The notes under the pieces are model-generated. The model searched no databases and was not told where the DNA came from. It was given only the letters and a program-made list of their open reading frames with translations. Below, piece by piece: positions 14,897 through 21,965 of a stretch of 23,681 nucleotides of DNA (position 1 is the stretch's first letter; every line of letters begins with the position of its first letter). The translations under genes were made by a program, and so were the position numbers. The stretch covers positions 6,586,026 to 6,609,706 of the forward strand of contig CP070771.1 in assembly GCA_020345785.1 (NCBI GenBank). Reading direction: 5' to 3'. The DNA is from Desulfobacterales bacterium (lineage in GTDB: Bacteria; Desulfobacterota; Desulfobacteria; Desulfobacterales; JAFDCJ01).

Positions 14897-16075
14897 CTAA
14901 GCTATCTCTACCCGCGGTCTCATACTTTCCGGACACTGATCCAAAAAAAATTGATCGGTCATACCGGAAATAAAGTCTCTGACAATCTCAGCCGGCTTAT
15001 GCTGCTCGACATATTCCGGTGTCATGTCTTTTAAAAATTGGCGGAAAATGACGGATGATTCCCGTTGTTTCTGTATATCATCCAGAAATTTTTCGAAAAG
15101 AATTTCAAACAATTTTTTTATGCGGCGCGTATGCTGCTTAATTTCAGGATTCAGATAAATGCACTCAAGGTTGAATGCTTTTAGTTGTATCAAAGCCTCG
15201 GACACTTCCGGACTAAAAGCGATATAGGGATTTTGGAAACTGTTGAGGATGATATCGGTAACCAGGTTAAACACGATCGTACCGTTGGTATCTCCGAGTA
15301 CATTCACACTGTTGCGCGGCAAATCGGACCGGCTGATGAGTCCAAGACGGATGGCGTCCTCGATGTCCCGTCCAATATAACTGACCGTATCGGCCATTCT
15401 TACCAGACACCCTTCTAAAGTCATCGGTATAAGTTCGGTGGCGGGATCATTCCTTTTGGCGGCAATTTGTGCCTCCATTTTGGCAAATGTTTGATCGGTT
15501 GCCGGCAGCAATCTTTCACTGTGCAATTCTCCATCATGGCATAGTATTCCATCCAACGTTTGAAGACACAGATTCCATCCTTTGCCTTTGCGTTCAACCC
15601 GTTCGAGGAATTGAACACTCTGCAGGTTGTGCTGAAAGAAACCGATGCCGCTTTTTCGGCAGATTTCGGAAAGAAAACGCTCGCCGTCATGTCCAAAGGG
15701 CGCATGGCCGATATCATGCCCCAGTGCGATGGCTTCGATCAGATCTTCATTGAGACCCAGAAAGCGACCGATGGTTCTGGCTATTTTCGAAACCAACTGC
15801 ACATGGAGCACACGATGCGTAATGTGATCGTTTTTCACCAGATAAAACACCTGGGTTTTGTCAATGTAGCGGGCATAGGCCAGCGAGTGCAGAATTCGAT
15901 CCACGTCGACTGAAAACGCCTGACGGTAACCCGAATCAAGGCGTTCATCAGGCACCCGTCGGACTCCTTGGGCATTTTTTGCCGCCAGGGGCGAAAGAAT
16001 TTCGGTTTCCTGCCGGTTCAAAAATGCCTTCAGTTTCACCAGGGATGTCGCTTTTTCAAATTTCTTCATTTTCAA
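14897..16075 (-). CDS. dGTPase-like HD-domain triphosphohydrolase
   Basis: The 392-aa protein belongs to the dGTPase (Dgt) branch of HD phosphohydrolases, which split dNTPs into deoxynucleoside and tripolyphosphate. It has the hallmark region RILHSLAYARYIDKTQVF, the first ligand in HITHRVLHVQLV (H91) and HDIGHAPFGHDGE (H120, D121). Short members of this type are often annotated as dGTPase-like protein. The start is uncertain: TTG at 16075 has GGA 8 nt upstream, while ATG at 16069 lacks a ribosome site at normal distance. The 5' end overlaps the ATP-grasp gene by 20 nt, so the two are translationally coupled. Confidence 0.9.
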   Translation of the reverse strand: MKMKKFEKATSLVKLKAFLNRQETEILSPLAAKNAQGVRRVPDERLDSGYRQAFSVDVDRILHSLAYARYIDKTQVFYLVKNDHITHRVLHVQLVSKIARTIGRFLGLNEDLIEAIALGHDIGHAPFGHDGERFLSEICRKSGIGFFQHNLQSVQFLERVERKGKGWNLCLQTLDGILCHDGELHSERLLPATDQTFAKMEAQIAAKRNDPATELIPMTLEGCLVRMADTVSYIGRDIEDAIRLGLISRSDLPRNSVNVLGDTNGTIVFNLVTDIILNSFQNPYIAFSPEVSEALIQLKAFNLECIYLNPEIKQHTRRIKKLFEILFEKFLDDIQKQRESSVIFRQFLKDMTPEYVEQHKPAEIVRDFISGMTDQFFLDQCPESMRPRVEIA

Positions 16076-16847
16076 TCATTTTTTCCATTAATTGAACATA
16101 ATTGATTCCGGCCTGTCGGAATCCTTCTTTGCCGTATTTCATGTTTGCTTCGAGCACGTAGAATTCATTCTGGTAGCAGCAGATATCGATTCCCACGTCG
16201 TTCCATCGGCAGGAACGCGCGGTGTGTAGGGCCAGATCAAGCGCTTGCGCGGGTACGGCGTTCAAACTGACCCTGCCGCCGACGGCAATGTTGGAGCGGA
16301 ACTCATCTTGGGGTGCAATCCGCCAATAGGCATGTACAATCCGATCACCGATCACAATGACTCGGATGTCACGATCCACCGGCAGATACTCCTGGATATA
16401 TGCGACATCCGTGAGTTTGAGATAATCGAAAAGCTCGTCTTTCTGCTGAATGAGATAAACGCCGCGTCCCATGGCCGAACCGCGTGGAATTTTCGCCACA
16501 AACGGAAACCTGAAATGCTCGGTAATGGAATTTTTCTGCCGTTTACCGTAATATACTCTGGTGCGCGGGTGGGGAATTTTAAGCAGTTCGAACAATGCTG
16601 TCTGTTTGATTTTGTCTTGCACGCATTTGTAAGTGTGATAGCTGGGAAAAATGGGTTTGCCCATCGCATCGAACAAATCCGCATAAAATGGCGAGGGGTA
16701 ATAGATCTTCTCGGCGCTGCGAATCAATTCCGCCTCCCGGCGGCCGTAATCCGAAAAATTGGATCGAACGCCGAGGGTGATTACATTTCTGCAATCCCTG
16801 AGGCGGCCTTCGAGGGCGATGGCCTTAAAATTGGTGTTTTTTGCCAC
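16056..16847 (-). CDS. RimK-like ATP-grasp ligase
   Basis: This 263-aa protein has the ATP-grasp core: FPFVAKIPRGSAMGRGVYLI, a beta-strand lysine and glycine-rich loop at about residues 114-133; YIQEYLPVDRDIRVIVIGD; and the metal-binding end VGIDICCYQNEFYVLEANMK. ATP-grasp ligases of the RimK type join a carboxylate, through an acyl phosphate, to an amino group, typically adding glutamate or another amino acid. The acceptor is unknown. The N-terminal part is short and lacks an obvious substrate domain of a known family. The start is GTG at 16847 with AAAGG 8 nt upstream. It overlaps the dGTPase-like gene by 20 nt; I know of no established functional link. Confidence 0.85.
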   Translation of the reverse strand: MAKNTNFKAIALEGRLRDCRNVITLGVRSNFSDYGRREAELIRSAEKIYYPSPFYADLFDAMGKPIFPSYHTYKCVQDKIKQTALFELLKIPHPRTRVYYGKRQKNSITEHFRFPFVAKIPRGSAMGRGVYLIQQKDELFDYLKLTDVAYIQEYLPVDRDIRVIVIGDRIVHAYWRIAPQDEFRSNIAVGGRVSLNAVPAQALDLALHTARSCRWNDVGIDICCYQNEFYVLEANMKYGKEGFRQAGINYVQLMEKMIENEEI

Positions 16848-17248
16848 AGTTCAGACCTTTTAGTTCCCCGATGTTCTTGATCTTTAGGTTGTTTAGAGGC
16901 CATTTAAGGTTTCAGGTGTCCGCGGCCAGTTTGATCGATAAAAGAAACTAATGAACGTCGAACATCGAACGTTTAACGTCCAACATCGAATGTTGAATTC
17001 TGTCAATTTAAAAATTGCTGAACAACACGTGGCGCATACGCCTCTACCCAGCGTCAGGCGCTACCGCAGCGCTAGCGTGTGCACAATGTGTGCGGTGCGC
17101 GATCGACTTAACCATTCGAAATCCGACTCGGTTGAGCGCGTTGCAGACTTCGGTTCATCTTTGATCGACAAAGCGTAGCGCCATCCATATTGGACGTTCG
17201 AAGTTGGATGTTCGATGTTCGACGTTCAATCTATTTACTATTACAACT
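16848..17248. repeat. Gap with GAACRTC-type inverted heptad arms
   Basis: The left arm (16953-17000) reads GAACGTC, GAACATC, GAACGTT, TAACGTC, CAACATC, GAATGTT. The right arm (17190-17230) reads TTGGACG, TTCGAAG, TTGGATG, TTCGATG, TTCGACG, TTCAATC, and is its inverted counterpart. The roughly 190-nt interior is GC-rich with several short palindromic GCGC stretches. It contains fragments of open frame but nothing I can assign. Confidence 0.7.
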
Positions 17249-17740
17249 TCATGAAGTTTCATGGGAGGTTTCAGGACTGTCTTCATCAAACAATCTCTTA
17301 ATCCTATCCATAGAACGCTCGGTATGGCTTCCCCGCCAAAAGATTCGCTCGCATTGTCGACACAGGCTGAAATTATCATGGGTTTCCCAGACGTAATCGG
17401 GCACCAGGCCGTATACGGTCTCTTTGCCGATATTGACAATAGGGGTATTGCATTCAATGCATCTTGAAAAAGGACGGATTTCGTTAAAGGTGATCGCCAG
17501 GTCGTCGACTACCTGCGCCAGCTGTTCAAACAGGTCGTTGGCTTCAATGAATATCAGCCTGCGCGCGGCAAACCTCTGGCGAATCTTTCCTGTTCGCGTC
17601 AGCAGGACCCGTGTTTCATCCAGGTGTTCATAAAACCAATTGCTCGAGACATCCGTCTCACAAATGGTATCAAACCCCATCAGGCGCAGCCATTTGGCCA
17701 GCTTTCCCAAGGTTCTGTCTGTGGCGAAAGAGAAATTCAT
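17249..17740 (-). CDS. Mut7-C (DUF82) PIN-like RNase domain protein with zinc ribbon
   Basis: This 163-aa protein matches the Mut7-C family, a PIN-like nuclease fold fused to a zinc ribbon. The N terminus is FATDRTLGKLAKWLRLMGFD, with the expected first acidic residue D8. The zinc-ribbon cysteines are C94/C97 (SRCIECN) and C127/C130 (LCRQCERIFWRGSH). One oddity is that the usual LLTRD motif reads LLTRT (T50), so one conserved acidic residue of the presumed active site is missing. The enzyme may therefore be weak or inactive, or may use another acidic residue. Immediately before the ATG lie GGTTCAR-type heptads instead of a Shine-Dalgarno sequence. Confidence 0.85.
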   Translation of the reverse strand: MNFSFATDRTLGKLAKWLRLMGFDTICETDVSSNWFYEHLDETRVLLTRTGKIRQRFAARRLIFIEANDLFEQLAQVVDDLAITFNEIRPFSRCIECNTPIVNIGKETVYGLVPDYVWETHDNFSLCRQCERIFWRGSHTERSMDRIKRLFDEDSPETSHETS

Positions 17741-17778
17741 GGTTCAAGGTTCAGGGTTCAGGGTTCAAAGGTTAAAAG
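17741..17778. repeat. 7-nt-period tract (GGTTCAR) abutting a start codon
   Basis: On the + strand the units are GGTTCAA, GGTTCAG, GGTTCAG, GGTTCAA, then AGGTTAA. Seen from the Mut7-C gene they read TTGAACC/CTGAACC right up to its ATG. I find no inverted partner nearby. Confidence 0.7.
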
Positions 17779-17890
17779 GCTATTACCGGCGCAGTTCCGT
17801 CGCCGGCTGATCCCTGTTCGACCTTTTGTTTTCCTGCCTGCCACATTTAAATTCCTCAGCCCTCATCATTCAGACCTCAATGTTTTACTC

Positions 17891-17984
17891 TATGCCCTCT
17901 GCCCTCTGCGCTTTGCCGTTTTTCCGACTTCCGCATGCTAGCCGCGGTGTCTTGTCCCGTCGTAGCTCGAAGAGCGAAGACGGG
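17891..17984. repeat. TGCCCTC heptads and a GC-rich hairpin
   Basis: TGCCCTC, TGCCCTC, TGCGCTT, TGCCG run in direct succession at about 17893-17918. Further on, CCCGTCGTAGCT and AGCGAAGACGGG at 17956-17984 form an imperfect hairpin. The stretch lies between the ends of the Mut7-C and DnaJ genes and has no coding signal. Confidence 0.5.
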
Positions 17985-18002
17985 TCCGAATTCCGACTTC
18001 AA

Positions 18003-18458
18003 TTATTTCGATTTTAATTCATCATACGCCCGCTGTATCTCCTTGAACCGCTTTTCTGCAAGCACCCTGAATTCATCGCCCAGATGTTCCACTTTATCCG
18101 GATGATATTTGCCGGCAAGCTCTCGAAAGGCCTTTTTGACGGTTTCTTGAGATGCACCGTTTTCAACGCCGAGGATCCGATAGGGGTCCCACTGTGAAGA
18201 TGATTCGCGATTATTTTTGTGTCCCCGAAATTCATTGCCCCCCGCGGTTCGGTTGTCATCATTGTATGCTTGTTGACTGTTTTTATAATATTTTTGAAAG
18301 GTCTCCCTTTTTTTCTTTTGCGCATAGAAATATCTCAGCAAAAAACCGAGAATAACCAGATCATCGAGCCACCCCCAGCCGACCAGCAAATCAGGCACGA
18401 GGTCATAGGGATTCAGGATATACAGTATTAACAGTATGATTAAGATGATTTTCCACAT
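18003..18458 (-). CDS. DUF1232-DnaJ fusion membrane protein
   Basis: This 151-aa protein begins with a DUF1232 (YkvA-like) segment, a hydrophobic hairpin with the typical [20 protein letters not shown] (residues 14-33). A polar linker follows (about 50-88), and then a C-terminal J domain starts at [20 protein letters not shown] with the HPD tripeptide at 119-121. The J domain should stimulate an Hsp70 (DnaK) ATPase, here at the inner membrane. No J-protein partner or DnaK is in the window. The gene is divergently placed from the large kinase-like gene across about 150 bp. The ribosome-binding site is weak. Confidence 0.88.
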   Translation of the reverse strand: MWKIILIILLILYILNPYDLVPDLLVGWGWLDDLVILGFLLRYFYAQKKKRETFQKYYKNSQQAYNDDNRTAGGNEFRGHKNNRESSSQWDPYRILGVENGASQETVKKAFRELAGKYHPDKVEHLGDEFRVLAEKRFKEIQRAYDELKSK

Positions 18459-18560
18459 GCCCGAGATTATAAATTAAAGTGGCGATCGGGTCAACGGTGG
18501 TGTCCCTGCTTCTGCTGTGAAATGATCTTTCCGCTAAAGTTCCCGAAATTTAAACCGATC

Positions 18561-18606
18561 TATAATTATCCAAATGAAAACATGATCGACTCCTTGGCCA
18601 GGGGAA
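18561..18606 (+). promoter_or_regulatory. -10 box and Shine-Dalgarno that fix the kinase-like gene start
   Basis: A consensus TATAAT lies at 18561-18566; the region 17 nt further upstream (GTTCCC) is a poor -35. AGGGGAA at 18600-18606 lies 8 nt before the ATG at 18615. If transcription starts near 18573, an ATG at 18522 in the same frame is outside the transcript, which favours 18615 as the true start. Confidence 0.45.
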
Positions 18607-18614
18607 TTTTTCAG

Positions 18615-21053
18615 ATGCGCAATTTTTTAAAAACGGTCGTTATACTCAGCGTTCTCGCAGTTGTTGGTGCCGCTTTATTCATTCATTTTACCGATAAGGA
18701 GGTTATCATATTAAATGACGGCACCATCAAAACAGTCGACGCAACCTGGCAATCCGGCGATGCCGTCTTCTTTGAAATTGACGGTCAGATCGATTTTTAT
18801 GACAAGGATGAAATAAAAACCTACGGCAAACGAAATTTAATGCATTTCATCCTGGGAGTTAAACTGAAGGTAACCTCAAAATGGGACCAACTTGAATCCG
18901 ACCTGGACAAGCTCCTCAAAAAAAACAATCTCCCCACCAACATTAATTTGAATACTTCTCTGATTCTGCTGGCTATTATTTTTGTCTTTTTTGTGTGGCT
19001 GCGGAGGAAGCGCTCAGTCAAAGAAATCCCCAAAGACAACGCCGGGCAGGAACAGAAGGTGGTGTCCGAGGAAATCAAAGATGAACTCCCTAACCGCCTG
19101 GATATCGTTCGTTTCTTTTTAAACCTGTTTAAGTATCAAATCGGCGCGGAGCCGGATGCCAAAGCCGAGTTTGTGCCGTTGATGTCCAAAACTGCGGGGC
19201 CCAATAATATTTATGAACTGCGTGTCAAGCACACGGAAGATTGGGCCAAACGGCGCATGACCATCGGACCGCTGGGTGAAGAAGCCGGCAGCAAAAGCAA
19301 ATGCTATTATGTGATCTACGACGTGCATATGGTAGTCAAGGTCCCGGCCAGGCCGATAACCGACTTCGAGCGATACATCGAAAGTATTAAAAAGGAAGTG
19401 GCCATTGTCAACAAGCTCATTCCCAAGGAGTGCATCATACCCAAAGTGTCTGTAATTCTTGGGTTGATTCATACATTCCCTTACAGTGAGGATATCCCTG
19501 CCGATCGCCTGGAAGAAAAATACATCGATTGGGTGCGCCGATCGACTGAATTTCAAGACTTTTTAAAGATCAACAGCACCTTTGTCTATTTCATGGATTT
19601 ATCCCAATACTATTTTCTGGGCCATATTCTCGAAGAATTGCATGACATCAAAAATCTGATTGCTCGGGAAATTTTTGAAAACGCCGAAATCATATTCGAA
19701 CCGGCCAAATTTAAAGGTCGCTACGGTGTCGAAAATGATGCTATCTTTGAAGTAAGGGAAGTATACAATCGAGTTGAAGCCGAAATTCGCAAGCTGGTTG
19801 CCCAAAACGGCATTAACGCCAACATTCCGCTCTATCAATTTCAATCCTGGTTTTATACGCATCTGGCCGAAAGGGAAGTAACCGAAGACAGCGGCAATTA
19901 CCCCGAAACTTTCATTAAGCAATTGAATCTCGCAATAAAAAAGGCCATACAGGACAATTTAGAGGTAATTGATGCCTACCGCAAAACCATAAAAAACTAT
20001 GTTTACATGTCCTCCTTTGAACAAAACAGTGCCCAGATGACCGCCATCACGATTAACCTGCTTGATATTCTGGCCTGGTTCAGACAAAAACGAGTGTCCA
20101 TGCGTGATCTCAAGCCTGACAATTTATTTGTGGCCGGAGACCCTGAAAGATACCCGTTGTTCTTGCGATCCGACCGGGAGTTTTCACTGGGCATTATTGA
20201 TGTTGAGACCGCTGTCGATTTTGAAAAATCCAAATACACCAAGACGAAACAGCCTCTGTTGGGCGGCACCCCTTTCTACGCGACGCCTTCACATTTTATT
20301 AGAAATGAAGTGCTGACAATTAAATACAACAATCTTGGCAAAATTCTGCACCTGCAGGACTGGCATGCGACCCTGGTAATGATTTACAAAGTGATCACAG
20401 GCGAGCTGCTGTTTGATCAGACCGCCAAACTGTTCGGCGATTTGCGCGACATGATGATCCGTGCCAATAGACCTGAAAATTATCACAGCGACATTTTTGA
20501 AGAAGCCAGTCGAATGTTCTGGCACAGTGCTGTTGTTGAATTTCAGGTCAAACTCGGTGAGAAGGAAAAAACGCTGAAGGCGATTGAGGTGCGCCTGCCT
20601 GAAACGGTCAAGTATATGTTCGGCAAAGTGGTGGTCAAGGAGCGTAAATCGCTTGCCCTGGCAATCAAAGAATGTGTCGAGTCGCAGAACATTTTTGAAA
20701 AACAGCAGATCCGTGAACAATTAATGAATTCATCCTATGCCAAAACCTGCCAGTTTAAAACAGAGCTGGAAAACAATGCCAGGCGTTCACAAAATTCCAA
20801 AGCCCTGCGAGTGGAAGCGATCACCTTTTTACACCGGCTGGCGGACTTGAAAGCGTTATTCGGACAACAAATCTACATGCACAAGCTGTTGTCAAAGCCT
20901 GGCGCCGTGGTGACGGCCCATGATATTTTGACATTTATGTTTAATGTGGTGCTAAACAATATGTATCCACCCCAATGGAAGCCCCTGTTCGGCGAGGCCG
21001 TTAATATGTGTGACATGCCGGACGAAGAAACCGCCATGGAGGCGACCGCTTGA
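18615..21053 (+). CDS. Membrane-anchored divergent Ser/Thr protein kinase-like protein
   Basis: This 812-aa protein has a first membrane helix (about residues 5-24), an exported segment of about 85 residues with an SH3-like beta pattern (LNDGTIKTVDATWQSGDAVF), and a second helix (about 114-130) followed by RRKR. The large cytosolic part after that carries kinase-fold signatures in order. A glycine-loop-like GPLGEEAGSKSKCYYVIYD precedes VVKV (Lys242) and KKEVAIV (Glu261). The catalytic loop is MRDLKPDNLF (Asp498, Asn503; the usual His is Met), with IIDVETA (Asp529) in place of DFG. An activation-segment end GTPFYATPSH is followed by the alphaF-like DWHATLVMIYKVITGELLF. Lys242 to Asp498 spans 256 residues against about 95 in ordinary kinases, so a helical insertion of about 160 residues sits in the domain. 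All key polar residues are present, so activity is plausible. Confidence 0.72.
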   Translation: MRNFLKTVVILSVLAVVGAALFIHFTDKEVIILNDGTIKTVDATWQSGDAVFFEIDGQIDFYDKDEIKTYGKRNLMHFILGVKLKVTSKWDQLESDLDKLLKKNNLPTNINLNTSLILLAIIFVFFVWLRRKRSVKEIPKDNAGQEQKVVSEEIKDELPNRLDIVRFFLNLFKYQIGAEPDAKAEFVPLMSKTAGPNNIYELRVKHTEDWAKRRMTIGPLGEEAGSKSKCYYVIYDVHMVVKVPARPITDFERYIESIKKEVAIVNKLIPKECIIPKVSVILGLIHTFPYSEDIPADRLEEKYIDWVRRSTEFQDFLKINSTFVYFMDLSQYYFLGHILEELHDIKNLIAREIFENAEIIFEPAKFKGRYGVENDAIFEVREVYNRVEAEIRKLVAQNGINANIPLYQFQSWFYTHLAEREVTEDSGNYPETFIKQLNLAIKKAIQDNLEVIDAYRKTIKNYVYMSSFEQNSAQMTAITINLLDILAWFRQKRVSMRDLKPDNLFVAGDPERYPLFLRSDREFSLGIIDVETAVDFEKSKYTKTKQPLLGGTPFYATPSHFIRNEVLTIKYNNLGKILHLQDWHATLVMIYKVITGELLFDQTAKLFGDLRDMMIRANRPENYHSDIFEEASRMFWHSAVVEFQVKLGEKEKTLKAIEVRLPETVKYMFGKVVVKERKSLALAIKECVESQNIFEKQQIREQLMNSSYAKTCQFKTELENNARRSQNSKALRVEAITFLHRLADLKALFGQQIYMHKLLSKPGAVVTAHDILTFMFNVVLNNMYPPQWKPLFGEAVNMCDMPDEETAMEATA

Positions 21054-21086
21054 ATACCAAATGCTGAATATCCAAGTAGATGAATT

Positions 21087-21680
21087 AAAAGCGAATATCG
21101 AATAATGAATATCGAATGTCGAAGGAAGGAATGCTATCGATTTTTTATAGAATCGGTTGAAGGGTAACCAAAGAATGGCTGAGCAAATAGAGGACAGGAC
21201 CTATAATCTTGAAGGTCGATTAATTGATTTTGCTGTTCGTATAATTCGGACGGCGGAATCCTTGCCCAATACCCAATACACAGGTAGCCAATCATATTGC
21301 CGGGCAACTGATCCGTTGCGGCACCTCGCCTGCTCCCAACTATGGGGAAGCCCAAAGCGCCGAATCGCGAGCCGATTTTATCCACAAAATGAAAATATGC
21401 CTTAAAGAGCTGCGTGAGACAAGAGTCTGGCTATTGATGATTGTAAGAGCCATGCTGATTAAACCAGTCTCCAAGCTCGACTCCCTGATTCAAGAGAACA
21501 ATGAGCTAATCTCTATATTTGTCACCAGCATAAGAACTGCAAAAAAGGGCAAGAAAAAAATTCCCATAGCTGTGTAGTATTGAATTATAGTTGAGGTCTT
21601 ATTTTTAAATAGCTAGAGCGAAGCGATTCCACCCTTCGACATTCGACATTCGATATTCGATATTCTGCGGTTCGCTTTTT
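21087..21680 (+). mobile_element. Four-helix-bundle cassette with terminal inverted heptad repeats
   Basis: The left end (21087-21126) starts AAAAGCGAA, followed by ATATCGAAT units and GTCGAAGGAAGG. The right end (21633-21680) is its inverted counterpart: CCTTCGACATTCGACATTCG, GATATTC units, then TTCGCTTTTT. Between them lie a leader (CTATCGATTTTTTATAG), a broken gene of the 23S rRNA intervening-sequence protein type, and a trailer. Leader, trailer and both arms recur at 6985-7310. No transposase and no clear target-site duplication are seen. The cassette lies between the kinase-like gene and the promoter of the Memo-AMMECR1 gene. Confidence 0.75.
21175..21577 (+). pseudogene. Four-helix-bundle protein gene broken by a 7-bp tandem duplication
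   Basis: The first frame reads MAEQIEDRTYNLEGRLIDFA and on to ESLPNTQYTG. The second, shifted frame continues with VANHIAGQLIRCGTSPAPNY, then GEAQSAESRADFIHKMKICL, KELRETRVW and a C-terminal NNELISIFVTSIRTAKKGKK to the TAG at 21575-21577. Together they give a complete member of the four-helix-bundle family (PF05635-like) of 23S rRNA intervening sequences, related to the Avd accessory protein of diversity-generating retroelements. At the break CCCAATA occurs twice in tandem (21265-21271, 21272-21278). Removing one copy restores ESLPNTQVANHIAGQL and a single 133-codon frame. The rest of the gene is intact, so the mutation looks recent, or is possibly reversible. Confidence 0.85.
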
Positions 21681-21965
21681 CACGGTTGTTCATTCCACCG
21701 CGCCCGCCTTCAGCAAAATTCGCCGTTCAATCCATGCCTGGCGAAGGCCGTAAGCCTTAAACCATTCAAATTATTTGACAGTTTCCCGTTACCGATGTAT
21801 TAAATAAGTATAAAATATTTAGAATACCGTCCTACGACGTTCGATGTTTCACGCCTCGGCGTGATTCATTAGTTTGTTTTTCGATCAACCTGCCCGCACG
21901 CACCTTGCATCGCAGGGCGGGATTGTCGATATGACGGCGCTAAGCGCCTAAATAGGTAATGTCCT
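21681..21965 (+). other. Leader region of the Memo-AMMECR1 gene
   Basis: After the cassette this gap holds the promoter (listed separately) and a leader of about 150 nt with several small hairpins. These are the perfect CACGCCTCGGCGTG (about 21851-21864), a GC-rich pair in GCCCGCACG / CGCAGGGCGGG (about 21890-21921), and GGCGCTAAGCGCC (21936-21948), 17 nt before the ATG. A short GACGTTCGATGTTTC heptad remnant lies near 21837-21851. I see no known riboswitch consensus. Confidence 0.45.
21775..21803 (+). promoter_or_regulatory. Sigma70-like promoter upstream of the Memo-AMMECR1 gene
   Basis: A perfect TTGACA at 21775-21780 is followed after 17 nt by TATTAA at 21798-21803. Transcription would start near 21810 and give a leader of about 155 nt before the ATG at 21966. 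Confidence 0.6.

Noticed and set aside
16951..17457. Open frames crossing the GAACRTC repeat element
   Set aside because: They translate the heptad repeats or overlap the Mut7-C gene in another frame.
18522..18614. An upstream ATG start for the kinase-like gene (31 more residues)
   Set aside because: A consensus TATAAT lies inside this extension and a good Shine-Dalgarno precedes the ATG at 18615; the extension looks like leader sequence.
21157..21577. Two adjacent separate small genes after the kinase-like gene
   Set aside because: They are the two halves of one four-helix-bundle gene; removing one CCCAATA copy joins them.
21087..21680. A diversity-generating retroelement, because the protein resembles Avd
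   Set aside because: I found no reverse transcriptase, template repeat or variable repeat anywhere in the window.
21087..21680. An intervening sequence still inside a 23S rRNA gene
   Set aside because: The flanking DNA is not rRNA; it is the end of the kinase-like gene and the leader of the Memo-AMMECR1 gene.
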